Source: Sphingomonas sp. PL-96
Lineage (GTDB): Bacteria > Pseudomonadota > Alphaproteobacteria > Sphingomonadales > Sphingomonadaceae
NCBI RefSeq assembly: GCF_020707215.1
Contig: NZ_JAJFET010000001.1
Coordinates: forward strand, 744,001-808,000
Reading direction: 5' to 3'
Length of the DNA: 64,000 nucleotides
Of the stretch, positions 10,255-18,611 are shown in pieces. Each line of letters opens with the position of its first letter. Position 1 is the first letter of the stretch. The notes beneath the pieces were generated by a model. It searched no databases, was not told the origin of the DNA, and saw only the letters and a program-made list of their open reading frames with translations. The translations under genes and the position numbers were made by a program.

Positions 10255-11424
10255 TCAGCGTTGCATCAGCATGGCGGTGATGGCGCGGCGCGCGAGCGGG
10301 AAACGGCTGCCCGCCCGAAGCGTCGCGTGCCGGGCCAGCCGGGCGCCGGGGCGCTCGTCGGTATAGAGCCGCACCAGGAAATTGGTGGCGGCATAGAGCG
10401 GCCGGCTGGCGAGCCGGTGCGTCATCTCAAAGCGGCGCAGCAGCGATGGCGCGGCGATGTCTCGCCCGCGGCTCGCCGCCTCGATCACGAGCCGCGCGAG
10501 CGTCGCCTGGCTCTGCAGCCCCAGGTTGAAGCCATGGGCGGTGACCGGATGCATGCCGACCGCCGCGTCGCCGATCAGCGCGGCGCGGGTGGCAGCGAAG
10601 TGGCGCGCATAGGTGGTGGCGAGCGGATAGACTTTGGGGGGCGCGTCCACGGTCATCCGCCCGAGCCTGCCCTCGTAGCGGCGGGTGAGCTCTGCGCCCA
10701 GGGCGGTGTCGTCCAGGGCGGTGATTGCCTCCATCCCGTCGGCAGGGAGCGTCAGGACGAACGAGGAGCGGCGCCCGTTCAGCGGCAGCATCGCCACCGT
10801 CTGATGGTTGTCGAACCACTCGGTCGCGATGCCGCGATGGTCGCCCTCATGCGCGACCCGGCACACCATCATCGAGCGACCGAGCCGGTTGATCTCCGCC
10901 GCGATGCCCAGCTGCTCGCGCACGTGCGAGAAGCGCGAGTCCGCCGCCACCAGCAGCTTGGCGGTGATCGTACGGCCGTCGTCCAGCGTCACCTCTGCCG
11001 CGCGGGCATCCGTCCGCAGCGCGGCGACGCCGGTGCCGGCCAGCAGCGTCAGGTTCGGCTGGTCCTGCACCGTGCGGTACAGCGCTTCGCGGATGCGGTG
11101 GTTCGGCACCATCAGGCTGAGCGGCCCGCCACCGTGGTTGGAGGCCTCGAACGACAGCGCAAATGGGGATGCGCCGTTCAGCACCTGCGCCTCGTTGAGC
11201 GGCGAGATTTCGTCGGCAGGCAGGTACTGCCAGGCGCCCAGTGCCTTCAGCGTGTCGACCGAGCGATGGGTCAGCGCAATCTCGCGCCCGTCATAGGCGG
11301 GCGTGGCGATCGCCTCCAGCGGCTGGCGTTCGATGACCGTCACCTGCAGCGGCGCGTCGGCGAGCGCACGCGCCAGGCTCAGCCCGGCGGGGCCGCCGCC
11401 TACGATCACCACATCCGTCTTCAT
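10255..11424 (-). CDS. FAD-dependent ubiquinone hydroxylase (UbiH/UbiF/UbiM family)
   Basis: 389 residues. Seen: the FAD-binding GxGxxG in VIVGGGPAGLSLARAL (residues 6-21), the mid-protein DSRFSHVREQLGI segment, and the second FAD motif GDAAVGMHPVTAHGFNLGL typical of class A flavin hydroxylases of ubiquinone rings (C5, C6 or C1 positions). Among the group, the short length and the MHPVTAHG signature resemble UbiM, which in alphaproteobacteria can cover one or more positions, but UbiH or UbiF cannot be excluded. Acts at the inner membrane on polyprenylated phenols. Divergent from dgoK across 212 bases. Confidence 0.82.
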   Translation of the reverse strand: MKTDVVIVGGGPAGLSLARALADAPLQVTVIERQPLEAIATPAYDGREIALTHRSVDTLKALGAWQYLPADEISPLNEAQVLNGASPFALSFEASNHGGGPLSLMVPNHRIREALYRTVQDQPNLTLLAGTGVAALRTDARAAEVTLDDGRTITAKLLVAADSRFSHVREQLGIAAEINRLGRSMMVCRVAHEGDHRGIATEWFDNHQTVAMLPLNGRRSSFVLTLPADGMEAITALDDTALGAELTRRYEGRLGRMTVDAPPKVYPLATTYARHFAATRAALIGDAAVGMHPVTAHGFNLGLQSQATLARLVIEAASRGRDIAAPSLLRRFEMTHRLASRPLYAATNFLVRLYTDERPGARLARHATLRAGSRFPLARRAITAMLMQR

Positions 11425-11636
11425 CGCCGAACCTCCCGCCTGCGGGCGCTATGCGGTGGCGTCCTGCCGCCGTCCTTGCGCCCGATCAACCAGCCTGTCC
11501 CTCTTCAACGCCTCGCACACGCAGCGGTGCCCCGCGCCGGGCTCGACATTTGCCCGCCGGAGGGCCACTTCTCGTCCATGAACCACAACGCCCTTGCGCC
11601 CGAGCGGCGCCTTTCGCTGCCTGCAGGCGCCTCGGC

Positions 11637-12515
11637 ATGACGCTGGTCGGGGTCGACTGGGGATCGAGCAACCTGCGCGCCTATCGTTTCGGCGCGGATG
11701 GCACCGTGCTCGAGCGGCGCGAGTCCGCGCGTGGTGCCGCCCGGCTGCAGCGTAGCGAATTCGCAGGCGTGCTCGGCGAGACGCTGGAAGGCTGGCTGGA
11801 GGCGGACACGCTGGTGGTGCTTGCCGGCATGGTCGGTGCGCGCGCCGGCTGGCATGAAGCGCCCTATCTTGCCTGCCCGGCCGATCCGGACAACCTTGCC
11901 GCTGCCGCGCTCCTCGTCGAGGATGCACCAGCGCGTTGCTTCATCGTTCCGGGCCTGTCGGCAATCGGGGCAAGCGGCGTTGCCAACGTCATGCGAGGCG
12001 AGGAGACGCAGATCCTCGGCAGCGGGCGCGAGGACGGCACCATCGTCCTGCCCGGCACGCACAGCAAATGGGCGCGCGTAGAGGGTGGCCGCATCACCGG
12101 CTTCTCGACGCTGATGACCGGGGAGATGTACGCCCTGCTGCGCAACAACTCGCTGCTCGGGCAGCTGGCCGAGGGGGATGCGGCGGACGAGGACGCCTTC
12201 GCGCTCGGCGCCCGGCGCGCGCTCGACAATCCGGCGGGAGTGCTGCCGCTGCTGTTCTCGGCACGCGCCGACGTGCTGCTCGGCAGCCTCTCGCCCCAAG
12301 CGGTGGCGAGCTATCTTTCCGGCCTGCTGATCGGCGGCGAAGTGGCGGCGATGCGCGAGGCGGCGCAGGATGGCCTGGTGCTGATCTGCAACCAGATGCT
12401 GGCCGCACGCTACCGCGTGGCGCTGGCGATGGCCGGTACGACGGATGTGACCGTGATCGACGGCGCCGACGCAGTGGCGCGAGGATTGTGGCGAATTGGA
12501 GGATTGCTGAAGTGA
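11637..12515 (+). CDS. dgoK: 2-dehydro-3-deoxygalactonokinase
   Basis: Phosphorylates 2-keto-3-deoxygalactonate (KDGal) with ATP to KDPGal in the De Ley-Doudoroff galactose route. 292 residues. Seen: GVDWGSSNLRAYRF at the N terminus (phosphate-binding strand of the DgoK family), LAGMVGAR, LPGTHSKWARVEGG and TGEMYALL. The ATG at 11637 is the first codon with family similarity; the frame is open further upstream but encodes an arginine/proline-rich tail. The gene overlaps dgoA by four bases. No galactonate dehydratase or transporter gene is adjacent, so the rest of the pathway must lie elsewhere. Confidence 0.93.
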   Translation: MTLVGVDWGSSNLRAYRFGADGTVLERRESARGAARLQRSEFAGVLGETLEGWLEADTLVVLAGMVGARAGWHEAPYLACPADPDNLAAAALLVEDAPARCFIVPGLSAIGASGVANVMRGEETQILGSGREDGTIVLPGTHSKWARVEGGRITGFSTLMTGEMYALLRNNSLLGQLAEGDAADEDAFALGARRALDNPAGVLPLLFSARADVLLGSLSPQAVASYLSGLLIGGEVAAMREAAQDGLVLICNQMLAARYRVALAMAGTTDVTVIDGADAVARGLWRIGGLLK

Positions 12516-13138
12516 CCCTGGAAACCCTGCTGGGCGGGCTGCCGCTCGTTGCCATCCTCCGCGGCCTTACGCCCGACGAAGCGCCGGCCATCGCCGACGC
12601 GTTGTTCGACGTCGGGTTCCGCTGCCTGGAAGTGCCGCTCAACTCGCCCGAGCCGTTCGAGAGCATCCGCCGCATCGTCGACCGGATGGGCGACCGGGCG
12701 CTGATTGGCGCGGGTACCGTGCTGACGGTGGAGAACGTTCGCCGGATGGCGGATGTCGGGGGGAAGATCGTGATCTCCCCCAACGCCGACGTCGACGTGA
12801 TCGCCGCGACCAAGGACGCGGGGCTCCAGTCGCTGCCGGCCTTCTTCACGCCGACCGAGGCGTTCCGCGCCATCGCGGCGGGCGCCGATGCCCTGAAACT
12901 TTTCCCGGCCGAACTCGCCGGACCCCAGGGGCTAAAGGCAATGCGCGCGGTGCTGCCGAAGACGACCCCCGTCTTCCCGGTCGGTGGCATCGATCCCGAC
13001 ACGATGGGTCCGTACCTGAAGGCCGGCGCTGCCGGCTTCGGCATCGGCTCGTCGCTCTACGCACCAGGCCGCAGCGTCGAGGACGTCCGCGCCCGCGGCG
13101 AGGCGCTGGTGGCGGGGTTCAAGGCTGCCCGCGCGTAA
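12512..13138 (+). CDS. dgoA: 2-dehydro-3-deoxy-6-phosphogalactonate aldolase
   Basis: Class I aldolase of the KDPG/KDPGal family, splitting KDPGal into pyruvate and glyceraldehyde 3-phosphate. 208 residues. Seen: LVAILRGLTPDEA (catalytic Glu in CLEVPLNS), the Schiff-base lysine in DALKLFPAE, and the phosphate-binding PVGGI and FGIGSSLY turns. ILRG and LEVPLNSPEP are the DgoA-type variants that separate it from Eda. The start is the GTG at 12512: it overlaps the dgoK stop (GTGA) and has TTGGAGGA nine bases upstream. Forms a two-gene operon with dgoK. Confidence 0.93.
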   Translation: MTLETLLGGLPLVAILRGLTPDEAPAIADALFDVGFRCLEVPLNSPEPFESIRRIVDRMGDRALIGAGTVLTVENVRRMADVGGKIVISPNADVDVIAATKDAGLQSLPAFFTPTEAFRAIAAGADALKLFPAELAGPQGLKAMRAVLPKTTPVFPVGGIDPDTMGPYLKAGAAGFGIGSSLYAPGRSVEDVRARGEALVAGFKAARA

Positions 13139-13185
13139 CTCGGACACCGCTGGCAGAGCTCCGGTACATCGAGCGCACCTTTGCC

Positions 13186-13270
13186 GGGCTCCCGCGATAG
13201 CGGGAGCCCATGGTTCCGCATGCTGTCGGCGGTTGTCTTGCGTGGCCCTGCGTTCCCGCCTTCGCGAGAA
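13186..13270. repeat. Paired extragenic palindromes (REP-like), copy B
   Basis: First hairpin 13186-13209: perfect 10-bp stem GGGCTCCCGC/GCGGGAGCCC with loop GATA. Second hairpin 13253-13270: TTCCCGC/GCGAGAA with one mismatch and loop CTTC. The spacing of 43 bases matches copy A (40) and the copy at 37879 (45). It lies in the convergent gap after dgoA. Confidence 0.65.
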
Positions 13271-13297
13271 TAGGACTAGCGGCAGGGGAAGGACACG

Positions 13298-13513
13298 CTA
13301 CCCCACGTTCGACTCGACCGAGTCGAGGATGCGCGCACCGGCCATGAACACGCCGACGGGGCAGGCAGCGAACAACAGCCAGCCGCCGGCTCCGGGATAT
13401 TGCTGCACATAGTGGAGCCCACGCTCCACGGCACCGGTGCCCAGGCCATAGATGACCAGATAGGCCTCGAACTTGGTCTTGATGGTGAACAGGCGGGCAA
13501 GGCGGTTCCACAT
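13298..13513 (-). CDS. Small conserved membrane protein, function unknown
   Basis: 71 residues: a short basic start (MWNRLARLFTIKTKFEAYL), one or two hydrophobic stretches (YLVIYGLGTGAVERG and GGWLLFAACPVGVFMAGARIL), and an acidic end. Codon positions and the continuous frame look coding, and I recognise this as the type of small inner-membrane protein annotated widely in sphingomonads, with no known role. It is the only gene between dgoA and the ast operon and reads in the direction of the ast genes, 65 bases downstream of astB. Confidence 0.6.
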   Translation of the reverse strand: MWNRLARLFTIKTKFEAYLVIYGLGTGAVERGLHYVQQYPGAGGWLLFAACPVGVFMAGARILDSVESNVG

Positions 13514-13578
13514 GCCGCCAGCTCAGCAAGGAGCGTGCCACCGGCAGAAAACCGCGGTCTGCACATCCAAGAACATGC

Positions 13579-14835
13579 TTAACTGTAAGTTAATTCGACA
13601 AGGTCGAGCGCTTTCAGCAGCGCCACCCGGGCCGCTTCGATCTGCTCCATCAGCGCTGCACCGCCGATGGCATCATGCGCGATCGTCTCCGGCCAGTGAC
13701 GGGTCACGACCTCCGCAATGCGATCGAGCTTCGCCGCATCGACCAGGAAGCGAGGGTCGATCGTGGCCGGATCAGCAACCACGCGCAGCCGCAGGCAGGC
13801 GGGGCCGCCGCCATTGGCCATGGACTCGCGCACGTCCACTACCTCCAGCTGGCGGATGGGTCCGTTGCCGGCGACATGCTCTTGCAGCCAGTTCCACACC
13901 GACGGCGTCGCACGCGCCTCCTCCGGCAGCACCAGCGCCTGGGTGCCGCCCGGCAGCGTCACCAGCTGGGCGTTGAAGAGATAGGAGGCGATCGCGTCCT
14001 CCAGCGGCACGCGCGCCGCCGGTACCTCGACGATCTCGACCTCCGGCAGCAGGCGGCGAAGCTCAGCGTAAAAGGCCGGAGCGTCGGCAAAGGCTTGTTC
14101 ATGCGCAAACAGCACGCGCTCGTTCGCCACCGCCACCACATCGTTGTGGAAGGCGCCGGCGGCGATCGCTGCCTCCGACTGCTGCACGAACAGCGTGCGT
14201 GCGCGGTCGAGCCCATGCGCCCGCGCAACCGCGGCGCTCGCCTCGCGGTGCTGGCGGGCAGGGAAGGGACCGCCGGTCACGCCATAGACGAACACCTCCA
14301 CGCCCGGCGCGTCATGGTGCGCGGCCAGCCGCATGTGGTTGGCGGCACCTTCGTCACCGAACGGCGCCGGCACGGGCGGGTGCACCGCGAAGCGGTCATG
14401 CGCAAAGGCAAGCCTTAGCTGCGCCAGCGTCGCCGGCCATTCGTGGCTGCGATGCGCCATGGTGACAAGGTTCGCGACGCTCAGGTGGCAGCGGCCGTCC
14501 GCCGTGTCGGGCGCGGGCGACACCGTCGCGGCGTTCGCTGCCCACATCGCCGAGGCGGACAGCGCCTGCGCCTTCAGATGTGCGGGGGCCGAAGCATAGT
14601 CGGTCGCCAGTGCCGCCAGCCAGCGGTGGTCTGGGCGTGGGTGGGGCAGCAGGATGCCCTGCGTCAGCCCGAGCGCCAGGTTCGCGCGCATCTTCGCGAT
14701 CCCCTGCAACGCCGCCGCGCGCGGGTGCGATGCCGCCCCCGCGTTGCGTGTCGCCGCGAGATTGCCGTGGCTGAGCCCCGCATAATTGTGGCTTGGCCCG
14801 ACGATGCCGTCGAAGTTGATTTCGGTAAGCGCCAT
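13579..14835 (-). CDS. astB: N-succinylarginine dihydrolase
   Basis: Second enzyme of the arginine succinyltransferase (AST) pathway: N2-succinylarginine to N2-succinylornithine, CO2 and two ammonia. 418 residues, slightly shorter than the ~445 of E. coli. Seen: INFDGIVGPSHNYAGLS at the start, VFVYGVTGGPFPARQ, the catalytic histidine in FHNDVVAVANERVLF and the nucleophile cysteine in MANGGGPACLRLRVV, as in the amidinotransferase-fold family. Its ATG overlaps the astA stop by one base. astC and astD are not within the window. Confidence 0.95.
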   Translation of the reverse strand: MALTEINFDGIVGPSHNYAGLSHGNLAATRNAGAASHPRAAALQGIAKMRANLALGLTQGILLPHPRPDHRWLAALATDYASAPAHLKAQALSASAMWAANAATVSPAPDTADGRCHLSVANLVTMAHRSHEWPATLAQLRLAFAHDRFAVHPPVPAPFGDEGAANHMRLAAHHDAPGVEVFVYGVTGGPFPARQHREASAAVARAHGLDRARTLFVQQSEAAIAAGAFHNDVVAVANERVLFAHEQAFADAPAFYAELRRLLPEVEIVEVPAARVPLEDAIASYLFNAQLVTLPGGTQALVLPEEARATPSVWNWLQEHVAGNGPIRQLEVVDVRESMANGGGPACLRLRVVADPATIDPRFLVDAAKLDRIAEVVTRHWPETIAHDAIGGAALMEQIEAARVALLKALDLVELTYS

Positions 14836-15851
14836 CAGTCCCGCTCCACCACGGTCACGTGGTCGCCGGCCTCAACTCCCAGCAGCTCGGCGCACTCTCG
14901 GTCGAGCAGCACGTCGCTGCCCTCGCTCGCCCGCACTGCGCCGAACCCGACCCGGAAATGCTCCAGCCGGCCCACGGCGACCAGCATCGGCTCGCCGCCA
15001 TCGCTCAGTTCCGCCACGCGCACGCTGCGGGCGTTGCGGATCGTCGCGACCTGATCGGTGCGTGCGGTCATGGTCGGGCCGCCGTCAAAGATGTCGACGT
15101 ACTTCTCATAGTGGAAGCCCTCTCGCTCCAGCATCCGCATCGCCGCGCGGCCGGAAGGGTGGGGTAGGCCGATCACCGCGCGTGCGCTCTCGGGCAGCAT
15201 TGCGGTGTAGACCGGGTGCTTGGGCATCAGGTCGGCGATGAACTGGTTGCCGTGGATGGCGTTGAACTCGTCCGCCTCCTGAAAGCTCATGCCGAAGAAG
15301 CGCCCGGCGACGCCGTCCCAGAAGGGCGAGCCGCCTGCTTCGTCGATCACCCCGCGCAGCTCGGCCAGGATGCGGTCGGCAAACCGCTGGCGATGCGCGC
15401 GGATGAACAGATAGCGGCTGCGCGCCAGCAGCAGGCCGAGCCCGCCCGCGCGCTCATTGGGATGCAAGAACAGCCCGCCGACTTCGCTTGTCCCCTCCAG
15501 GTCGTTGACCAGGTTCAGGATTTCGGCGCGAAAGGTGCGGCGCAGCGCCTCGCTGTGCTTGGTCAGCGTCGCCACGCGATAGGAGTAGAAGGGCCAGTGC
15601 TGTCCGACCTGCGTGAAGATCTGGCAGGTGCCGCGCACCTCGCCGGTCGCGGCATTTTCCAGCACCAGCACGAACAGCTCGTCGTCGAGCGTGTCGGGCT
15701 CGCGCGCAAAAGCCGCATGGCTGCGCTCCAGCTTGGCGCGAAGTGCCGGCCTGTCGGGCGGAAGGTTGGTGAAGCCGCCGCCCGTAAGCTTCGCCATCTC
15801 GTAGAGGTGCTGCAGATCCTCATCGCGGGCGGCGCGGATACGAAAGCTCAT
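14835..15851 (-). CDS. astA: Arginine N-succinyltransferase
   Basis: First AST step: succinyl-CoA plus L-arginine gives N2-succinylarginine. 338 residues, usual length, single-chain (not alpha/beta split). Seen: FRIRAARDEDLQHLYEMAKL and TGGGFTNLPPDR near the N terminus, SEVGGLFLHPNERAGGLGLL (acyl-CoA binding), GMSFQEADEFNAIHGNQFIA and MPKHPVYTAMLP. The ATG at 15851 overlaps the M20 hydrolase stop by four bases; open frame further upstream is the antisense-like tail of that gene. Middle gene of a three-gene operon with astB. Confidence 0.95.
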   Translation of the reverse strand: MSFRIRAARDEDLQHLYEMAKLTGGGFTNLPPDRPALRAKLERSHAAFAREPDTLDDELFVLVLENAATGEVRGTCQIFTQVGQHWPFYSYRVATLTKHSEALRRTFRAEILNLVNDLEGTSEVGGLFLHPNERAGGLGLLLARSRYLFIRAHRQRFADRILAELRGVIDEAGGSPFWDGVAGRFFGMSFQEADEFNAIHGNQFIADLMPKHPVYTAMLPESARAVIGLPHPSGRAAMRMLEREGFHYEKYVDIFDGGPTMTARTDQVATIRNARSVRVAELSDGGEPMLVAVGRLEHFRVGFGAVRASEGSDVLLDRECAELLGVEAGDHVTVVERD

Positions 15852-17056
15852 GCTGTACCCCGCTCGACCAGGCGCAGGATCGACAGCGCCGACAAAGCCG
15901 CGCGTTCGCCCAGACTGTCTGGCAGCATGAATTCCTCGGGTGAATGAATGGCACCGCCGCGCACACCCATGGTGTCCACCACGGGCACCCCGCATGCGGC
16001 GATGTTGTTGCCGTCGCACACGCCGCCGGTGTCGCGCCAGCCGATCGGCAGACCCAGGCTCTCGCCCGCATCGCGTACCAGCCCGAACAGCCGCTCGGCG
16101 CCCGGATCGATTGGCTTGGGGGGCCGGTTGAAGCTGCCGTGCGTTCGAACCTGGACGTCGTGCCGCCTGGCAACCTGCGTCGATGCCTCGTCCAGCGCGT
16201 CGCGCGCGCGCGCAGCGGCCTCGGCGGAGGCAGGGCGGAAGTTCACGCGCAGCACGGCGTTGTCGGGGACGACGTTGTTCGGGCTGCCCCCCTCGATCCG
16301 CGCGGGGTTGACCGTGAGCCCATCGCTCGCTGCATCAGCCAGCCGCAGCGCTAGTTCGGCCGCGGCGACGAGCGCGTTGCGTCCGTCCTGCGGGTTGCGG
16401 CCGGCATGCGCGCTGCGCCCCGTCACCGCGAGGGAGAAATTGCCCGTGCCGCCGCGCGCCCCGGCCAGCGTCCCGTCGGCGAGTGCCGGCTCATAGGCGA
16501 AGGCGGCGAGCTTGCCGCGTGCCGCGCGCGCGATCAGCGGCGCGGAGGACAGCGAGCCGGTCTCCTCGTCCGAGTTGATGACGACTTGATAGCCAAGCCG
16601 CCCGGCGAAGCCCGAGCTTTCGATCGCGCTCAGCGCAGCCAGCATCACGGCCAGGCCCCCCTTCATGTCGGCGGCACCGGGACCGTTCAGCGCGCCATCC
16701 TCACGCACCCGCATCTTCTGGAACGGGTGGTCGGCCGGATAGACGGTGTCCATGTGCCCCGCGAACAGCAGCTGGATCGAGGCTTGGGGCCGGACGGTCA
16801 GCAACAGGTGGCGGCCATGTTCGATCGGTGACAACCGGCCGTCGGCCGCGACTGCCTCCACCGGATCGGGCTTGATGAGCGCGATCCCGCCGGGCAGCGC
16901 CGAAAAGGCATCGGCGAGCAGCTGCGCCATCCGCGCCAGCCCGGCGATGTTGCGGGTGCCGCTGTTGACCGCGACCCAGGCTTCGAGCTGTGCCAGCATC
17001 GGGGCAGCGCGTGCGCGTTCGACGACGGCGCTTTCCGCGCTTGTGAGACCATTCAT
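15848..17056 (-). CDS. M20-family metallo-hydrolase in the ast operon
   Basis: 402 residues of the M20/DapE/CPG2 clan of dizinc amidohydrolases. Seen: FAGHMDTVYP (first metal His plus catalytic Asp), GPGAADMKGGLAVM (bridging Asp), NSDEETGS (general-base Glu and metal Glu), the dimerisation lid domain between, and a late GAIHSPEEFM histidine. It is first in the operon with astA and astB (4-base overlap with astA). Family members remove acyl or acyl-amino groups (succinyl-DAP, acetylornithine, folyl-glutamate). Inferred: it could desuccinylate succinylglutamate or succinylornithine, a job done by the unrelated AstE elsewhere. ATG at 17056 preferred over GTG 17062. Confidence 0.85.
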   Translation of the reverse strand: MNGLTSAESAVVERARAAPMLAQLEAWVAVNSGTRNIAGLARMAQLLADAFSALPGGIALIKPDPVEAVAADGRLSPIEHGRHLLLTVRPQASIQLLFAGHMDTVYPADHPFQKMRVREDGALNGPGAADMKGGLAVMLAALSAIESSGFAGRLGYQVVINSDEETGSLSSAPLIARAARGKLAAFAYEPALADGTLAGARGGTGNFSLAVTGRSAHAGRNPQDGRNALVAAAELALRLADAASDGLTVNPARIEGGSPNNVVPDNAVLRVNFRPASAEAAARARDALDEASTQVARRHDVQVRTHGSFNRPPKPIDPGAERLFGLVRDAGESLGLPIGWRDTGGVCDGNNIAACGVPVVDTMGVRGGAIHSPEEFMLPDSLGERAALSALSILRLVERGTA

Positions 17057-17101
17057 GCGCACAAGGCTAGCGCGGTTCCGGCCCGGAAGGAACCGCGGCG
17101 C

Positions 17102-18019
17102 CTAAAAGGTATAGACCAGGGAGGCGCGGGTGGTGGAGTCGGTGGTGACGCTGCCTTCCGGCGGCCGGCTTTCGTAGCGCACCGCATAGGAGAACTGCGC
17201 CGAAAGCGGCCCCAGCAGCTTGGCGTCCAGCGCCGTCGTGCTGCTCAAGGTGCTGTTCGCTTGCGCCGCGACATAGGCGGATGCATCCTGGCGCAGCGTC
17301 AGCGCGGAGGTGAGCCGCCAGTCGAAATCGACCGAGCCGCGCGCCGCAACGCTGCTTTCCTGCGTGTCGTCGGTGTAATCGGTCTGACGGAACGCCGGGC
17401 CGAGTTCCAGGTCGAGGGTGAGCCCCGGCCGCTTGATCGCGCTGTAGCCGGCGCCGGTCGAAGCCGAATAGCGGCTGTAGAAGCCGACAAAGCGATCGCT
17501 TTCGAACTGAGTCGAGCCATAGATGTAGAGCCGGTCGTCGACCTTGTAGTTCGGCTCATAGGCGGCGAGATAATATTCGCGGCTCGTGACGCCGTTCGCC
17601 TTTTGATAGTCGAGCTGCAGGCGCAGCTTGTGACGCCAGCGGAAGCCTTCGCGCGAGAGGTCGAGCACGCCGGTCGCGCCCAGGTTGTCGCTGTTGCCCG
17701 AACTTGCATAGCCGCCCAGCTCCGCGCGGCCTTTCACCAGCGCGAAGAACGAGGATTCCTGAAGCTCACGGGTGCGCTTGGCGGCACGCTCGGCGACCCA
17801 TTTGTTGGTAATCTCGCGCACCAGATCGATGCTGTCGGGGGCAGCGATGCGGGAATATTTGACCAGCGTCGCGACCTCAGCCTCGTTGCCCGTCGCCATG
17901 GCGGCGTCGAGCATCATCTTGAGCTGTTCCGGGATCGGCGCATCGTCCTTGGCCGCAGCCGGTACGGCACCAACCAGGAGCAACGACGCGGCAGAGAAGG
18001 AAAGCACGGCCCGGATCAC
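17102..18019 (-). CDS. DUF481 outer-membrane beta-barrel protein
   Basis: 305 residues with a signal peptide (MIRAVLSFSAASLLLVGAVP, cleavage near AAA-KDD), a helical segment to ~residue 90, then a C-terminal domain of alternating strands ending in aromatic ...LVYTF, typical of outer-membrane barrels. Matches the DUF481 (salt-induced outer-membrane protein YdiY-like) pattern: GRAELGGYASSGNSDNLG, FRWRHKLRLQLDYQ, YYLAAYEPNYKVDDRLYIYG. Function unknown; YdiY relatives are induced by salt or acid. Alone between the M20 gene and rppH, all on the minus strand. Confidence 0.85.
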   Translation of the reverse strand: MIRAVLSFSAASLLLVGAVPAAAKDDAPIPEQLKMMLDAAMATGNEAEVATLVKYSRIAAPDSIDLVREITNKWVAERAAKRTRELQESSFFALVKGRAELGGYASSGNSDNLGATGVLDLSREGFRWRHKLRLQLDYQKANGVTSREYYLAAYEPNYKVDDRLYIYGSTQFESDRFVGFYSRYSASTGAGYSAIKRPGLTLDLELGPAFRQTDYTDDTQESSVAARGSVDFDWRLTSALTLRQDASAYVAAQANSTLSSTTALDAKLLGPLSAQFSYAVRYESRPPEGSVTTDSTTRASLVYTF

Positions 18020-18080
18020 GCGGGGTTCCTTAGCTGCAATGCAGCGACAGGTGAACCCGCCTGCCGCTCACCTCGTCGCG

Positions 18081-18569
18081 TCAGCGTGCGGCCCGGCCCA
18101 GCGGCTCGGCGAACAGCTCCAGCAGCCGCTCGTAGAGCGCGCGCTTGAAGCCGACGATCGCCTCGGGAAGCTCCTCGGGTTCGGCCCAGCGCCAGGCGCG
18201 GAACTCGGGCTCTGGCGTGGCGATATCGATATCGCCTTCCTCGCCCTCGAAGCGGAAGGCGAACCAGCGCTGGCGCTGGCCGCGATACCTGCCGCCCCAG
18301 ACCTTGCCGATCATGTCGTCGGGCAGGTCGTAGGTCAGCTCTTCCGGCGCTTCGCCGATCAGCGAAACCTTGTCGCGCTGCACGCCGGTCTCCTCGCGCA
18401 GCTCCCGCAACGCGGCTTCGAGCGCATCCTCGCCGGGATCAATCCCCCCCTGCGGCATCTGCCAGGCTTCCAGCGTCGAATCGATGCGCTGGCCGACAAA
18501 CACGCGGCCGTCGCGGTTGATCAGCATGACGCCCGCGCAGGGCCGGTAGGGAAGGGTGCTCTGGTTCAT
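18081..18569 (-). CDS. rppH: RNA pyrophosphohydrolase (Nudix)
   Basis: Removes pyrophosphate from 5'-triphosphorylated (or Np-capped) mRNA and so starts RNase E-dependent decay. 162 residues. Seen: PYRPCAGVMLINRDGRVFVG, WQMPQGGIDPGED leading into the Nudix box (G-x5-E-x7-REETG, residues ~42-64), and WRWAEPEELPEAIVGFKRALY, a RppH-specific C-terminal motif. Full length. Confidence 0.95.
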   Translation of the reverse strand: MNQSTLPYRPCAGVMLINRDGRVFVGQRIDSTLEAWQMPQGGIDPGEDALEAALRELREETGVQRDKVSLIGEAPEELTYDLPDDMIGKVWGGRYRGQRQRWFAFRFEGEEGDIDIATPEPEFRAWRWAEPEELPEAIVGFKRALYERLLELFAEPLGRAAR

Positions 18570-18611
18570 GACCTGTCTCCTAGAACTGCGTGGGCGCCCA
18601 AGTCGAGGGGC

